Below are positions 51,882 through 60,541 of a stretch of 64,000 nucleotides of DNA, one piece after another (the first letter of the stretch is position 1; every line of letters begins with the position of its first letter). The stretch lies in NCBI RefSeq assembly GCF_013002715.1, contig NZ_JABENB010000003.1, positions 372,001 through 436,000 of the forward strand, given 5' to 3'. The position numbers and the translations under genes are program-made. The DNA is from Flexivirga aerilata. GTDB taxonomy: Bacteria > Actinomycetota > Actinomycetes > Actinomycetales > Dermatophilaceae. Under the pieces are notes generated by a model. The model was not told where the DNA came from and made no database searches. It saw only the letters and a program-made list of their open reading frames with translations.

Positions 51882-52141
51882 GCCATCGATCAGCACCCGG
51901 TGATGCCCCGATGAGCCTGCCGCTGCCCGGCGCGCAGCCGGCCGCCCGGCAGTGCAGCGCCAAGGGGTGCCGTCGCGACGCGGCATACGCGATCCTCTGG
52001 CGCAACCCCAAGATCCACGACGAGGACCGCCGGAAGACCTGGCTCGCCTGCGAGGAGCACCGCGCGTCGCTGAGTGACTTCCTCAGCCTGCGCGCCTTCC
52101 CGATGGAGGTCGTGCCGATCGCGGAGGTGACCGGCGACTGA
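51878..52141 (+). CDS. Small conserved actinobacterial protein with Cys motif
   Basis: An 87-residue protein. Cys and His residues in QCSAKGCRRDA (~25-35) and LACEEHRASLSDFL (~55-68) could bind zinc. Relatives are often listed as acetone carboxylase, which is not credible for this size. The GTG at 51878 overlaps the DUF3099 stop; ATG 51911 (MSLPLPGAQ) may be the true start. It is convergent with moaA. Confidence 0.65.
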   Translation: MSHRSAPGDAPMSLPLPGAQPAARQCSAKGCRRDAAYAILWRNPKIHDEDRRKTWLACEEHRASLSDFLSLRAFPMEVVPIAEVTGD

Positions 52142-52163
52142 CACGGGGATCGCCCGGGTGGTC

Positions 52164-53216
52164 CTACCCGCCGATCGACGACATCGGGCGGTCCGGCTGC
52201 CGGAACGTCGGCTCGCCGATCCCGTGCCCGCGCCGCTTGGCCAGCATCGTGCCGCGTATGACGGCAGCCAGCTCCTCGTCGCTCGCGCCGTCGCGCAACG
52301 GCGTCCGCAGGTCGCCCTCGTCGCGCGCGAAGAGGCAATTGCGCACCTGACCGTCGGCGGTGAGCCGCACCCGGTCGCACGCGGCGCAGAACGGCGCAGT
52401 GACGCTCGCGATGACGCCGACCGTGGCCGGTCCGCCGTCGACCAGGAACAACTCGGCGGGCGCGCTCCCCCGCGCCTCGTCGGGCAGCGGCGTCAGGGTG
52501 AAGCGTTCGCCGAGCCGCTCGTGCAGCTGCGCAGAGGTCAGCATCCGGTCGCGGTCCCAGGCGTGCTGGGCATCGAGCGGCATCTGCTCGATGAAACGCA
52601 GCTCGAGGCCGCGGTCCAGGCACCACTGCAGCAGGTCGGCCGGGTTGTCGCGGCCGGACTCGTCGTGCATCGCGACCGCGTTGATCTTGACCGGCGCGAG
52701 CCCCGCGTCCTGTGCCGCCTTGATGCCGCGCTCCACGTCGTGGAAACGGTCGCGCCGGGTGAGCTCGGCGAAGCGTGCCGGGTCGACGGTGTCGAGCGAC
52801 ACGTTGACCCGGGCCAGGCCTGCGTCGGCCAGGGGTGCGGCGAGCCGGTCCAGGCCGATGCCGTTAGTGGTCATCGCCATACGTGGCGCGTCGGGCAGTG
52901 CGGCGAGGCGGCGGACGACGTCGACCACGCCGCGTCGCAGCAGCGGCTCACCGCCGGTCAGCCGCACCGAACGCACGCCGAGCTCGGTGAAGATGCCGAC
53001 CACCCGGACGAGTTCGTCGTCGGTCAGCATCTCCGGGCGCGGCATCCAGTCCAGGCCCTCCGCGGGCATGCAGTAGGTGCACCGCAGGTTGCAGCGGTCG
53101 GTCACCGACACCCGCAGGTCGGTCGCGACCCGGCCGAAGCTGTCCGGCAGGCCGGGTCCCGCTGCAGGTCCGGTTGCAGGTTCGGTTGCAGATCCGGATC
53201 GGTCGAGGTGGGTCAT
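52164..53216 (-). CDS. moaA: GTP 3',8-cyclase (molybdenum cofactor synthesis)
   Basis: A 350-residue radical SAM enzyme making 3',8-cyclo-GTP. The cluster-binding CxxxCxxC is in VTDRCNLRCTYCMPAEGL (~39-56), the GGEPLLRRG SAM motif is at ~95, and the second 4Fe-4S motif FCAACDRVRLTADGQVRNCL (~268-287) is complete. The essential C-terminal double glycine (MSSIGG) is present. The ~25 residues before the core (repeats of AT/AGP) are low complexity. No other moa gene is in the window. Confidence 0.93.
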   Translation of the reverse strand: MTHLDRSGSATEPATGPAAGPGLPDSFGRVATDLRVSVTDRCNLRCTYCMPAEGLDWMPRPEMLTDDELVRVVGIFTELGVRSVRLTGGEPLLRRGVVDVVRRLAALPDAPRMAMTTNGIGLDRLAAPLADAGLARVNVSLDTVDPARFAELTRRDRFHDVERGIKAAQDAGLAPVKINAVAMHDESGRDNPADLLQWCLDRGLELRFIEQMPLDAQHAWDRDRMLTSAQLHERLGERFTLTPLPDEARGSAPAELFLVDGGPATVGVIASVTAPFCAACDRVRLTADGQVRNCLFARDEGDLRTPLRDGASDEELAAVIRGTMLAKRRGHGIGEPTFRQPDRPMSSIGG

Positions 53217-53249
53217 AGGGCTCCAGCCTACGGCGGGTAACGTCCTGGC

Positions 53250-54050
53250 GTGCTTCGTGTGCTGCTCACCCGCCGTTGGCTGACCTGGCTGCTGGTCGCG
53301 GTGGTCTGGGCGATCGCCTGCGTCTTCCTCGGCCGATGGCAATGGCACCGCTACGAGTCCAAGTCGCTGGCGCAGCATCAGGTGTCCGACAACTACAACG
53401 GCACACCCGTGTCGGTCGACTCGGTGCTGAAGACGCCGGACGCCACGCTGACGCAGGACGACAAGTGGACGCAGGTGCGCCTCGTCGGGCGGTATGACGA
53501 CGGCAAGCGTCTCCTCGCGCGCAACCGGCCCAACAACAGCTACTACGGCTACGAGGTGCTGATCCCGTTCCGGCAGAACGACGGCAGCACCGTGCTGGTC
53601 GACCGCGGCTGGATCGACAACGGCCCGACGGCCGCGGCGCCGGCTTCGGTGCCCGCGACCCCGGGCGGCGAGGTCACGATCACCGGCTGGCTGCTGCCGG
53701 GCGAGAAGGCCGCCGCCAAACAGAGCGTGACCGGGCAGGTCTCGTCGATCAACCTGCCCGAGATCCGGCGCGTCACCGGCGACCCGATCCACACCGGCGG
53801 CTACGTGCTTATGCGCTCCGAAAAGACGGCCAACGGGGCGGTGCCGGCCAAACCCGCACCGCTGCCCAAACCCGACCCGGGCTCGTATGCCGGCATCAAC
53901 CTCAGCTACGCGATCCAGTGGTGGGCCGCGGCGGTCTGCGGGTTCGGCTTCCTCTTCTACCGGATCCGGCGGGAGCACCTCGACGCCACCCGCGGCCCGC
54001 GGCCGCGCAAGCCGAAGAAGGTGCGCATCTGGGACGAGGAAGACGAGTAG
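53250..54050 (+). CDS. SURF1-family protein
   Basis: A 266-residue membrane protein, an assembly factor for the cytochrome c oxidase haem-copper centre. It has an N-terminal helix (~12-30, LLVAVVWAIACVFLGRWQW, with the family's LGRWQ), an extracytoplasmic domain with RRYDDGKRLLARNRP-like strands and VLVDRGWIDNG (~113-123), and a C-terminal helix (NLSYAIQWWAAAVCGFGFLF, ~216-235). A charged tail follows. GTG start. It is divergent from moaA by 33 bases. Confidence 0.88.
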   Translation: MLRVLLTRRWLTWLLVAVVWAIACVFLGRWQWHRYESKSLAQHQVSDNYNGTPVSVDSVLKTPDATLTQDDKWTQVRLVGRYDDGKRLLARNRPNNSYYGYEVLIPFRQNDGSTVLVDRGWIDNGPTAAAPASVPATPGGEVTITGWLLPGEKAAAKQSVTGQVSSINLPEIRRVTGDPIHTGGYVLMRSEKTANGAVPAKPAPLPKPDPGSYAGINLSYAIQWWAAAVCGFGFLFYRIRREHLDATRGPRPRKPKKVRIWDEEDE

Positions 54051-54086
54051 GCCGGGTAGGACGAGCGGACCCGCGCGCGGCGGCCG

Positions 54087-54842
54087 CTACTTCTTCTTCT
54101 TCCGGTTGAGGAAGGCGATCATCGCCTCGCGCGCCTCGTCGGAGTTGAACAGGCTCGCCGACAGCTGCGCGAGGTCGTCGCCGCGTTCGTCGATGCCGGC
54201 GATCAGCGGCGCGTTGACCAGCTTCTTGCTCTCCCGCAGGCCCTGCGGGCTGCCCTTCAGCAGCTCCGCGGTGACGGTCTCCACCGTCGCGTCGAGCTGG
54301 TCGGCGGGCACCGCCTGGGAGATCAGCCCCATGGCCTCGGCGGCGGCCGCGTCGAAGGTCTCGGCGGTCAGGAAGGTGCGGGCGGCGGCCCGGCTGGTGA
54401 GGCGCGGCAGCGTGGTGAGCGAGATCGCCGCGGGCGCCAGCCCGAGCCGCGCCTCGGTGAAGGCGAACGTCACGGTGTCGGCGGAGATCACGATGTCGGC
54501 GGCGCCGACGATGCCGAGTCCGCCGGCGCGGACCGGGCCCTGAAGACGGACGACGACCGGGGTCGCGGCGGTAAGGATCATCCGCTGCAGGTCGATCAGC
54601 CCGCGCGCGCCGGTCGTCATACCGCCGGAGCTGGCCTCGGAGAGGTCGGCGCCGGAGCAGAAGACCGGGCCGGCCGCGGCCAGCACGATGGCGCGCACGG
54701 ACTCGTCGCCGTCGGCCTGCTGGAAGGCGGCGACCAGCTCGGTCACCAGCTGGCTGCTGAGTGCGTTGCGGTTGTGCGGGCTGTCGAGGGTGATGGTGGC
54801 GATGCCGTCGCCGACCTGCAGGTGCACGAGTTCGGTCGTCAT
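54087..54842 (-). CDS. Enoyl-CoA hydratase/isomerase
   Basis: A 251-residue crotonase-fold protein. The oxyanion-hole segments are GPVFCSGADLSEAS (~57-70) and VRAGGLGIVGAADIVISADT (~105-124). The catalytic Glu of the second segment, usually E in GGG..L.l..D, is not obvious, so it may be an isomerase or hydrolase in the family. Beta-oxidation or a degradative pathway is likely. The Lys-rich end (NRKKKK) is common in relatives. It is downstream of an ABC exporter gene by 26 bases. Confidence 0.85.
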   Translation of the reverse strand: MTTELVHLQVGDGIATITLDSPHNRNALSSQLVTELVAAFQQADGDESVRAIVLAAAGPVFCSGADLSEASSGGMTTGARGLIDLQRMILTAATPVVVRLQGPVRAGGLGIVGAADIVISADTVTFAFTEARLGLAPAAISLTTLPRLTSRAAARTFLTAETFDAAAAEAMGLISQAVPADQLDATVETVTAELLKGSPQGLRESKKLVNAPLIAGIDERGDDLAQLSASLFNSDEAREAMIAFLNRKKKK

Positions 54843-54868
54843 GTGAGCAAGGTAACGCCCGCCCGCGG

Positions 54869-56737
54869 TCAGCGCCCGACCGGTGCGTCCCGGAACTGCG
54901 TGCGGTAGAGGTCGGCGTAGAGGCCGCCCGCGGCGAGGAGTTCGTCGTGCGTGCCGCGCTGCACGATCCGGCCGCGGTCGACGACCAGGATCTGGTCGGC
55001 GTCGCGCACCGTCGACAGGCGGTGCGCGATGACGATCGAGGTGCGTCCGGCGAGCGCGCCGTCGAGGGCGCGTTGCACGGCGACCTCGGACTCGCTGTCG
55101 AGGTGGGCGGTGGCCTCGTCGAGGACGACCACCGACGGGGCCTTGAGCAGCAGCCGCGCGATGGCGAGGCGCTGCTTCTCACCTCCGGAGAGCCGGTGGC
55201 CACGGTCCCCGACCATCGTGTCCAACCCGTGCGGCAGTCGCTGGACCAGCTCCCAGACGTGCGCGTCGCGCAGCGCTTGCTCGAGCTGTGCGTCGGTCGC
55301 GTCCGGCGCGGCATACAGCAGGTTGGCGCGGATGGTGTCGTGGAAGAGATGCGCCTCCTGGGTGACGACGCCGATGCGGTCGCGCACCGAGTCGAGCGTC
55401 GCGTCCCGCAGGTCGAGACCACCGACCCGGACCGCGCCGCTGGTCGGGTCGTAGAGCCGCGAGACCAGCCCGATCGTGGTGGTCTTGCCGGCTCCGGACG
55501 GTCCGACGAGCGCGATCAGCTGGCCCGGGTGCGCCTCGAACGACACGTCGTGCAGCACGGTCTGCCCGTCTCCCCGGTCGGCGCTCAGCACGGTCTGCAA
55601 CGAGTCGATCGAGACCTGATCGGCCGTGGGATAACGGAAGGTGACGTCGTCGAAGCTGACGCCGAGCGGGCCGGCCGGCAGCGGCCGCGCATCGGGGGCC
55701 TGCGCGATCAGCGGCTGCAGGTCGAGGATCTCGAAGACCCGCTCGAAGCTGACCAGGGCGGTCATCACGTCGACGCGCACGCTCGACAGCTGGGTGAGCG
55801 GGGCGTAGAGCCGGCCGAGCAGCGCGGCGAGCGCGAGCAGCGTGCCGACGGTCAGCGCGCCATGCACCGCCATGACGCCGCCGATGCCGTAGACGACCGC
55901 GGTCGCCAGTGACGCGAGCAGGGTGAGGCCGACCAGGAAGATCGCCCGCTGGACGGCGATGCTGATGCCGAAATCCCTTACCTTCGAGGCACGTTCGGCA
56001 TACTCGCGGTCTTCTTGGTCGGGGCGCCCGAAGAGCTTGACGAGCAGGGCGCCGGCGACGTTGAAGCGCTCCGTCATACGTGCACCGAGGTCGGCGTTCT
56101 CGATCATCTGCCCACGGCTGAGGCCGGCGAGCCGCCGGCCGAGGATGCGCGTCGGGATGAGGAAGAGCGGCACGAGCAGCAACGCCGCCAGGGTGATCGG
56201 CCACGAGAGCGCGAGCATCGCGACGACGATGACCAGCACGCTCACCAGGTTGGAGACCACGTTGGACATCACCGAGGTGAACGCCTGCTGCGCTCCGATC
56301 ACGTCGGAGTTGAGGCGGGTCACCAGCGCGCCGGTCTGCGCCCGGGTGAAGAACGCGATCGGCTGGCGCAGCACGTGCCCGAACACCTCGCGGCGCAGGT
56401 CGTAGATCAGCCCCTCGCCGATCGTTGCCGACAGCCAGCGCTCGACGACGCCGAGACCCGCGTCGATCACCGCGACCACCCCGGCGAGCACCGCGAGCCA
56501 CACCACCAGGCGGGTGTCCTTGTCACCGACACCCCGGTCGACGATCTCCTTGAGGATCAACGGAGTTGCGATCACCAGCAGCGCGTCGAAGACGACCATC
56601 GCGAGGAAGACCCCGATCGGCTTGCGGTAGGGACGCGCATAACGCAGCACGCGCTTGGTGGTGCCGGGCTTCAGCTTCGCCGACGCGTCGGACTCCTGGC
56701 TGAGTGACCGCAGCATCTGCCAGCCCTGCATGCTCAT
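54869..56737 (-). CDS. ABC transporter, fused permease and ATPase (exporter type)
   Basis: A 622-residue half-transporter. Six transmembrane helices lie in residues ~35-330, and the ATPase occupies ~365-610. It has Walker A LVGPSGAGKTTTIG, the Q-loop VTQEAHLF, the signature LSGGEKQRLAIARLLL, Walker B VVVLDEATAHLD and the switch His in IVIAHRLST. It would act as a homodimer or with a partner to export lipids, peptides or drugs. No partner half is adjacent; the MFS gene upstream is separately arranged. The substrate is unknown. Confidence 0.9.
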   Translation of the reverse strand: MSMQGWQMLRSLSQESDASAKLKPGTTKRVLRYARPYRKPIGVFLAMVVFDALLVIATPLILKEIVDRGVGDKDTRLVVWLAVLAGVVAVIDAGLGVVERWLSATIGEGLIYDLRREVFGHVLRQPIAFFTRAQTGALVTRLNSDVIGAQQAFTSVMSNVVSNLVSVLVIVVAMLALSWPITLAALLLVPLFLIPTRILGRRLAGLSRGQMIENADLGARMTERFNVAGALLVKLFGRPDQEDREYAERASKVRDFGISIAVQRAIFLVGLTLLASLATAVVYGIGGVMAVHGALTVGTLLALAALLGRLYAPLTQLSSVRVDVMTALVSFERVFEILDLQPLIAQAPDARPLPAGPLGVSFDDVTFRYPTADQVSIDSLQTVLSADRGDGQTVLHDVSFEAHPGQLIALVGPSGAGKTTTIGLVSRLYDPTSGAVRVGGLDLRDATLDSVRDRIGVVTQEAHLFHDTIRANLLYAAPDATDAQLEQALRDAHVWELVQRLPHGLDTMVGDRGHRLSGGEKQRLAIARLLLKAPSVVVLDEATAHLDSESEVAVQRALDGALAGRTSIVIAHRLSTVRDADQILVVDRGRIVQRGTHDELLAAGGLYADLYRTQFRDAPVGR

Positions 56738-56772
56738 CGTGCGGTGACGCTCCTTCTCGGTGGGGACCCTGG

Positions 56773-58011
56773 TCAGGCGTCAGCAGCAACAACGCTGCTG
56801 CCGGTTGTATGCCGGGAGCCGCGCACCACCCGCGTCACCCGAAACTGGACGCCGGCGAGCGCGAGGCTCACCACAGCCGCGCCGAGCCAGAGGACTCGCC
56901 CGTCGTGCCAGCTCAGGGTGGCACCGATGACCAGCGGCGCGACGGTGGTGGCGACTCCCCAGCTGAGCCCGAAGACGGCCAGGTAACGGCCCGATCCGCC
57001 GGGTGGCGCGAGGGCCGACACGGTCGCATAGAGGTGGCCCATCAGCAAGACGTCGGCAACTGCGGAAACTGCCGCAGCGCTCAAGAAGAGCATCGGCTGC
57101 TGTGCGAAACCCACCAGGATCAGCGCACCTGCGAGGAGCAGGTAACCGAGCACCAAGGCACGAACTCCGTTGTCGGCGTTCAGTTTCGGGCGCCTCAGAA
57201 GCGGTTGCGCGAGCACTGCCGCCACGGCGCCGACGACCGTGCCGGCACCGATCACCCAGAGCCCTACCTGTCGCGAAGCGATCGTGAGCGGCTGGCCGAA
57301 GATCGCGGTCATGTAGACGGTGGTGAACACCGTGCCTGTCAGTGACACGATCATGAGCCGCCGGTCTCGCCAGGGCGCAAGCCGGACTGCCACATCGGCA
57401 GGGCGACGGTGACCCGACGGCAGGAAAGCTCGCACCACGACCGCGCACGCGACACAGGTGATCGCGTCGATCGCGAACAACACCCGCAGGTCCCAGCCGG
57501 CGACGAGCGCCGCCATACCTCCGGCGAGGACTGCGGCGAGCGTCATCGAGACGAAGAGCAGACCGAAGACGGCGGGCCGGGTGCGGTCGTCGCTCACGTC
57601 GGCGACCATGGCCTGGGTCGCCGGTTCGATGAGTTCGTAGGCCAGTCCGAGACCGACTGCGGCGACCGCGGCCACCGGCACCGTGCCAGCGGCGACGAGG
57701 ACCGTTTGCGCCGCGGCACAACCGATCAGCCCGAGCAGGATCGTCGGACGTGCGCCGATGCGGTCCAGCAGCCAGCCGCCGAGCAGTCGCGACGGGATCG
57801 TCGCCAGGCCGAACGCGGCGACCACGACCCCGGCCGTGCGCACCGATGCGTGCAACGACTCGGTGAGCAGGACCGCCAGGAAGGCCATCGAGAAGCCGCC
57901 GACCCGGTTGACCATCCGCGCGATCAGCAGGGCGCGCAGCGGCGTCGGCAACATCCGCCACGTGGCTGCCAGGCCTCCGGCGTAACTGTCGTCTACACTC
58001 TTGCCAGTCAC
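56773..58011 (-). CDS. MFS transporter
   Basis: A 412-residue protein with 12 predicted transmembrane helices. The loop 2-3 motif appears as GGWLLDRIGARPTILLG (~76-92; G-x-x-x-D-R-x-G-x-R). It resembles drug or small-molecule efflux proteins. It is divergently placed to a CGNR zinc-finger gene. A GTG start at 58011 lies inside the left arm of an inverted repeat (58000-58049) whose right arm covers the start of the CGNR gene, suggesting control by that regulator. Confidence 0.87.
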   Translation of the reverse strand: MTGKSVDDSYAGGLAATWRMLPTPLRALLIARMVNRVGGFSMAFLAVLLTESLHASVRTAGVVVAAFGLATIPSRLLGGWLLDRIGARPTILLGLIGCAAAQTVLVAAGTVPVAAVAAVGLGLAYELIEPATQAMVADVSDDRTRPAVFGLLFVSMTLAAVLAGGMAALVAGWDLRVLFAIDAITCVACAVVVRAFLPSGHRRPADVAVRLAPWRDRRLMIVSLTGTVFTTVYMTAIFGQPLTIASRQVGLWVIGAGTVVGAVAAVLAQPLLRRPKLNADNGVRALVLGYLLLAGALILVGFAQQPMLFLSAAAVSAVADVLLMGHLYATVSALAPPGGSGRYLAVFGLSWGVATTVAPLVIGATLSWHDGRVLWLGAAVVSLALAGVQFRVTRVVRGSRHTTGSSVVAADA

Positions 58012-58049
58012 AATCGGGACGCTAGCGAGGGTGGAGGTGACTGGTCAAG
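58000..58049. promoter_or_regulatory. Palindromic operator candidate over both start codons
   Basis: CTTGCCAGTCAC (58000-58011) and GTGACTGGTCAAG (58037-58049) are inverted copies; eight bases (CCAGTCAC/GTGACTGG) are perfect. The near-centre carries the palindrome GCTAGC (58021-58026). Each arm contains the GTG start codon of one of the divergent genes. A self-regulating site for the CGNR protein is plausible. Confidence 0.45.
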
Positions 58050-58630
58050 TGCTATTCGACAGTCATGTCGAGCGGCTTCTCACAGCGGGGGTCCGACTGA
58101 CGAACACGCTCACGCCCGGGTTGGACGGGGGTCGGGAGGTGGTGGTGCCGTCTGGCCGCGCGCGGTCGGACGCGGTCGCGCAGGCGCTCACCTTCGATCG
58201 CCGACCCACCGTGTCCAGCGCCGACGCGACATTGCTGCTCGAGGTGACGCCGTCGGTACGAGCGGTCTTCGAGGCCGCCGACGCGGGTGACTTCGCGCGA
58301 GCCGCTCGTCATACCAACGCGTTGCTCAGGTCCACCGGCGCCAGGCCGCAACTGAACGAGAGCGCCGACGGCACGTGGCACCTGCACTTCCACGGCCCCG
58401 ACGACCGCTTCGGGCCGGGCTGGGCGGCTGGACTCGCCGCCGGGCTCACGATGGCGCTCGGCGTCGACGAGATCGGCCGACTCGGCGTGTGCGCCGCCGA
58501 CCGGTGCGACCGGGTGTATGTCGACACCTCCCGCAACGGCGGCCGGCAGTTCTGCTCCACGCGCTGCCAGAACCGGATGAAGGCCGCCGCGCACCGTGCG
58601 CGACGGGCGGGGTCGGGCCGCAGCGAATAG
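58037..58630 (+). CDS. CGNR zinc-finger (ABATE-domain) regulator
   Basis: A 197-residue protein. The N-terminal ABATE-like domain (~5-140) is helical. The C-terminal zinc finger is LGVCAADRCDRVYVDTSRNG followed by RQFCSTRCQNRMKAAAHRAR, giving four Cys and the CxxRC..N-type ending (usually C-G-N-R; here C-Q-N-R). Members are presumed DNA-binding regulators. GTG 58037 was chosen from the GAGG ribosome site six bases upstream and symmetry with the MFS start. A role in controlling the divergent MFS gene is inferred. Confidence 0.82.
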   Translation: MTGQVLFDSHVERLLTAGVRLTNTLTPGLDGGREVVVPSGRARSDAVAQALTFDRRPTVSSADATLLLEVTPSVRAVFEAADAGDFARAARHTNALLRSTGARPQLNESADGTWHLHFHGPDDRFGPGWAAGLAAGLTMALGVDEIGRLGVCAADRCDRVYVDTSRNGGRQFCSTRCQNRMKAAAHRARRAGSGRSE

Positions 58631-58644
58631 CCGGCGCGACCGCC

Positions 58645-58733
58645 GCGTGCGCACCCCGCGACCGTCGCGACTTCTGCACGCCCAACGCCGGTTCCGCGTG
58701 CACACCCCGCAACCGTCGCGACTTGTGCACGCC
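58645..58733. repeat. Second locus of the 38-base palindromic repeat (two copies)
   Basis: Copies at 58645-58682 and 58696-58733, each with GCGTGC at one end, CGACCGTCGCGACTT (or CAACCGTCGCGACTT) inside and TGCACGCC at the other end. Same family and same two-copy arrangement, with the same 51-base period, as 47609-47697. It sits between the convergent CGNR and ABC-F genes. Confidence 0.8.
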
Positions 58734-58765
58734 TTCGCCCAGATTCGGGCGACACCCACCCGCAC

Positions 58766-60364
58766 TCAGGCGAGCTCGACCAGGTCGGCGTAGTCCGGAC
58801 CCCAGAGGTCCTCGACGCCGTCGGGCAGCAGCAGCACCCGCTCCGGCTCGAGCGCGTCCACCGCGCCGGCGTCGTGGGTGACGAGGACCACGGCGCCCTC
58901 GAAGCCGCGCAGCGCCGCGAGGATCTCCTCGCGCGACGCCGGGTCGAGGTTGTTGGTCGGCTCGTCGAGCAGGAGCACATTCGCCGCCGAAACCACAAGC
59001 AGCGCAAGGGAAAGCCGGGTTTTCTCCCCGCCCGACAGCACCCGGGCGGGCTTGTCCACGTCGTCCCCGCTGAAGAGGAACGACCCCAGCACCTTGCGAG
59101 TGTCGGTCTCCCCCAGGTCCGGCGCCGCCGACTTCATGTTGTCCAGCACGGACCGGTCCAGGTCGAGGTTCTCGTGCTCCTGTGCGTAGTAGCCGAGCTT
59201 CAGTCCATGACCGGGTATGACGGCGCCGGTGTCCGGGTCGTCGATCCCGGCAAGGATGCGCAGCAGCGTCGTCTTGCCGGCGCCGTTGAGGCCGAGCACG
59301 ACGACCTTGGAGCCGCGGTCGATCGCCAGGTCGACGTCGGTGAAGATCTCGAGCGACCCGTAGGACCGCGACAGCCCCTCGGCGGTGAGCGGGGTCTTGC
59401 CCGAGGCGGCCGGCGTCGGGAAGCGCAGCTTGGCCACCCGGTCCTGCTGGCGACCGCCCTCGGCACCGTCGAGCATGCGCTCGGCGCGGCGGATCATGTT
59501 CTGGGCGGCGGTGGCCTTGGTCGCCTTGTAGCGCATCTTCTCGGCCTGGGCGAGCAGCGCGGATGCCTTCTTCTCGGCGTTCTGCCGCTCCCGGCGCCGG
59601 CGCCGCTCGTCGGTCTCGCGCTGCTGCAGGTAGGCCTTCCAGCCGACGTTGTAGAGGTCGAGTTCGCCGCGGTTGGCGTCGAGGTGGAACACCCGGGTGA
59701 CGACGGTGTCCAGCATCTCCACGTCGTGGCTGATGATGATCAGCCCACCGGAATAGGTCTTGAGGTAGTCGCGCAACCAGACGATCGAGTCGGCGTCCAG
59801 GTGGTTGGTCGGCTCGTCGAGCAGCAGGGTCTCGGCGCCGGAGAAGAGGATGCGGGCCAGCTCGACCCGCCGGCGCTGACCACCGGAGAGGGTCTGCAGC
59901 GGCTGGTCGAGGATGCGTGCCGGCAGGCCGAGCGAGGACGCGAGCGAGGCTGCCTCGGACTCTGCGGCATACCCGCCCTTGCCGAGGAACTCCGCGTCCA
60001 GCCGGGCGTAACGGCGCATCGCGCGCTCCCGGCGCTCGTCGTCCTCGTCCGCCATCGCGGTCTCGGCGGCGCGCAGGTCGCGGATCACGACGTCGAGTCC
60101 ACGAGCCGACAGGATCCGGTCCCGCGCGATCATCGACAGGTCCCCGGTGCGCGGGTCCTGCGGCAGGTAGCCGACCTCGCCCGACGCGGTCACCGTGCCC
60201 GCGGCCGGTTGTCCCTCACCGGCGAGCACCTTGGTGAGCGTGGTCTTGCCCGCTCCGTTGCGTCCGACCAGTCCGACCCGGTCCCCGGGCGCCACCCGGA
60301 AGGTCGCGTTCTCCAGCAGGATGCGTGACCCCGCGCGCAGTTCGATCCCCTGTGCGGTGATCAC
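58766..60364 (-). CDS. ABC-F family ATPase
   Basis: A 532-residue protein with two ATPase domains and no membrane part. Domain 1 has VGLVGRNGAGKTTLTKV (~28-44) and TLSGGQRRRVELARILF (~150-166). Domain 2 has VVLGLNGAGKTTLLRIL (~345-361) and VLSGGEKTRLSLALLVV. The linker (~240-310) is Arg/Lys-rich (RRRRERQNAEKKASALL). ABC-F proteins act on the ribosome, for resistance or translation control; the class (EttA, Uup, ARE) cannot be fixed by eye. GTG 60364 was chosen since the domain starts at once (ITAQGIEL). Confidence 0.9.
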   Translation of the reverse strand: MITAQGIELRAGSRILLENATFRVAPGDRVGLVGRNGAGKTTLTKVLAGEGQPAAGTVTASGEVGYLPQDPRTGDLSMIARDRILSARGLDVVIRDLRAAETAMADEDDERRERAMRRYARLDAEFLGKGGYAAESEAASLASSLGLPARILDQPLQTLSGGQRRRVELARILFSGAETLLLDEPTNHLDADSIVWLRDYLKTYSGGLIIISHDVEMLDTVVTRVFHLDANRGELDLYNVGWKAYLQQRETDERRRRRERQNAEKKASALLAQAEKMRYKATKATAAQNMIRRAERMLDGAEGGRQQDRVAKLRFPTPAASGKTPLTAEGLSRSYGSLEIFTDVDLAIDRGSKVVVLGLNGAGKTTLLRILAGIDDPDTGAVIPGHGLKLGYYAQEHENLDLDRSVLDNMKSAAPDLGETDTRKVLGSFLFSGDDVDKPARVLSGGEKTRLSLALLVVSAANVLLLDEPTNNLDPASREEILAALRGFEGAVVLVTHDAGAVDALEPERVLLLPDGVEDLWGPDYADLVELA

Positions 60365-60541
60365 TACCTCATCCTTCCCGACGGTGTCCCGGCGCGTCCG
60401 GGCATGCAACGGCGCCCGCCGCTGCCGTCATACGACACGCGGATCAGGCGCCTCAGGCTCTCGACTCGCTAGTCTACGCGCGACAGGTGCATGACCTCGA
60501 CCGGTTATCCGCGCCATGGCCGCTGACGGAAGGAACATCTC

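Noticed and set aside
53217..53978. Upstream extension of the moaA frame
   Set aside because: It is antisense to SURF1 and has shadow composition.
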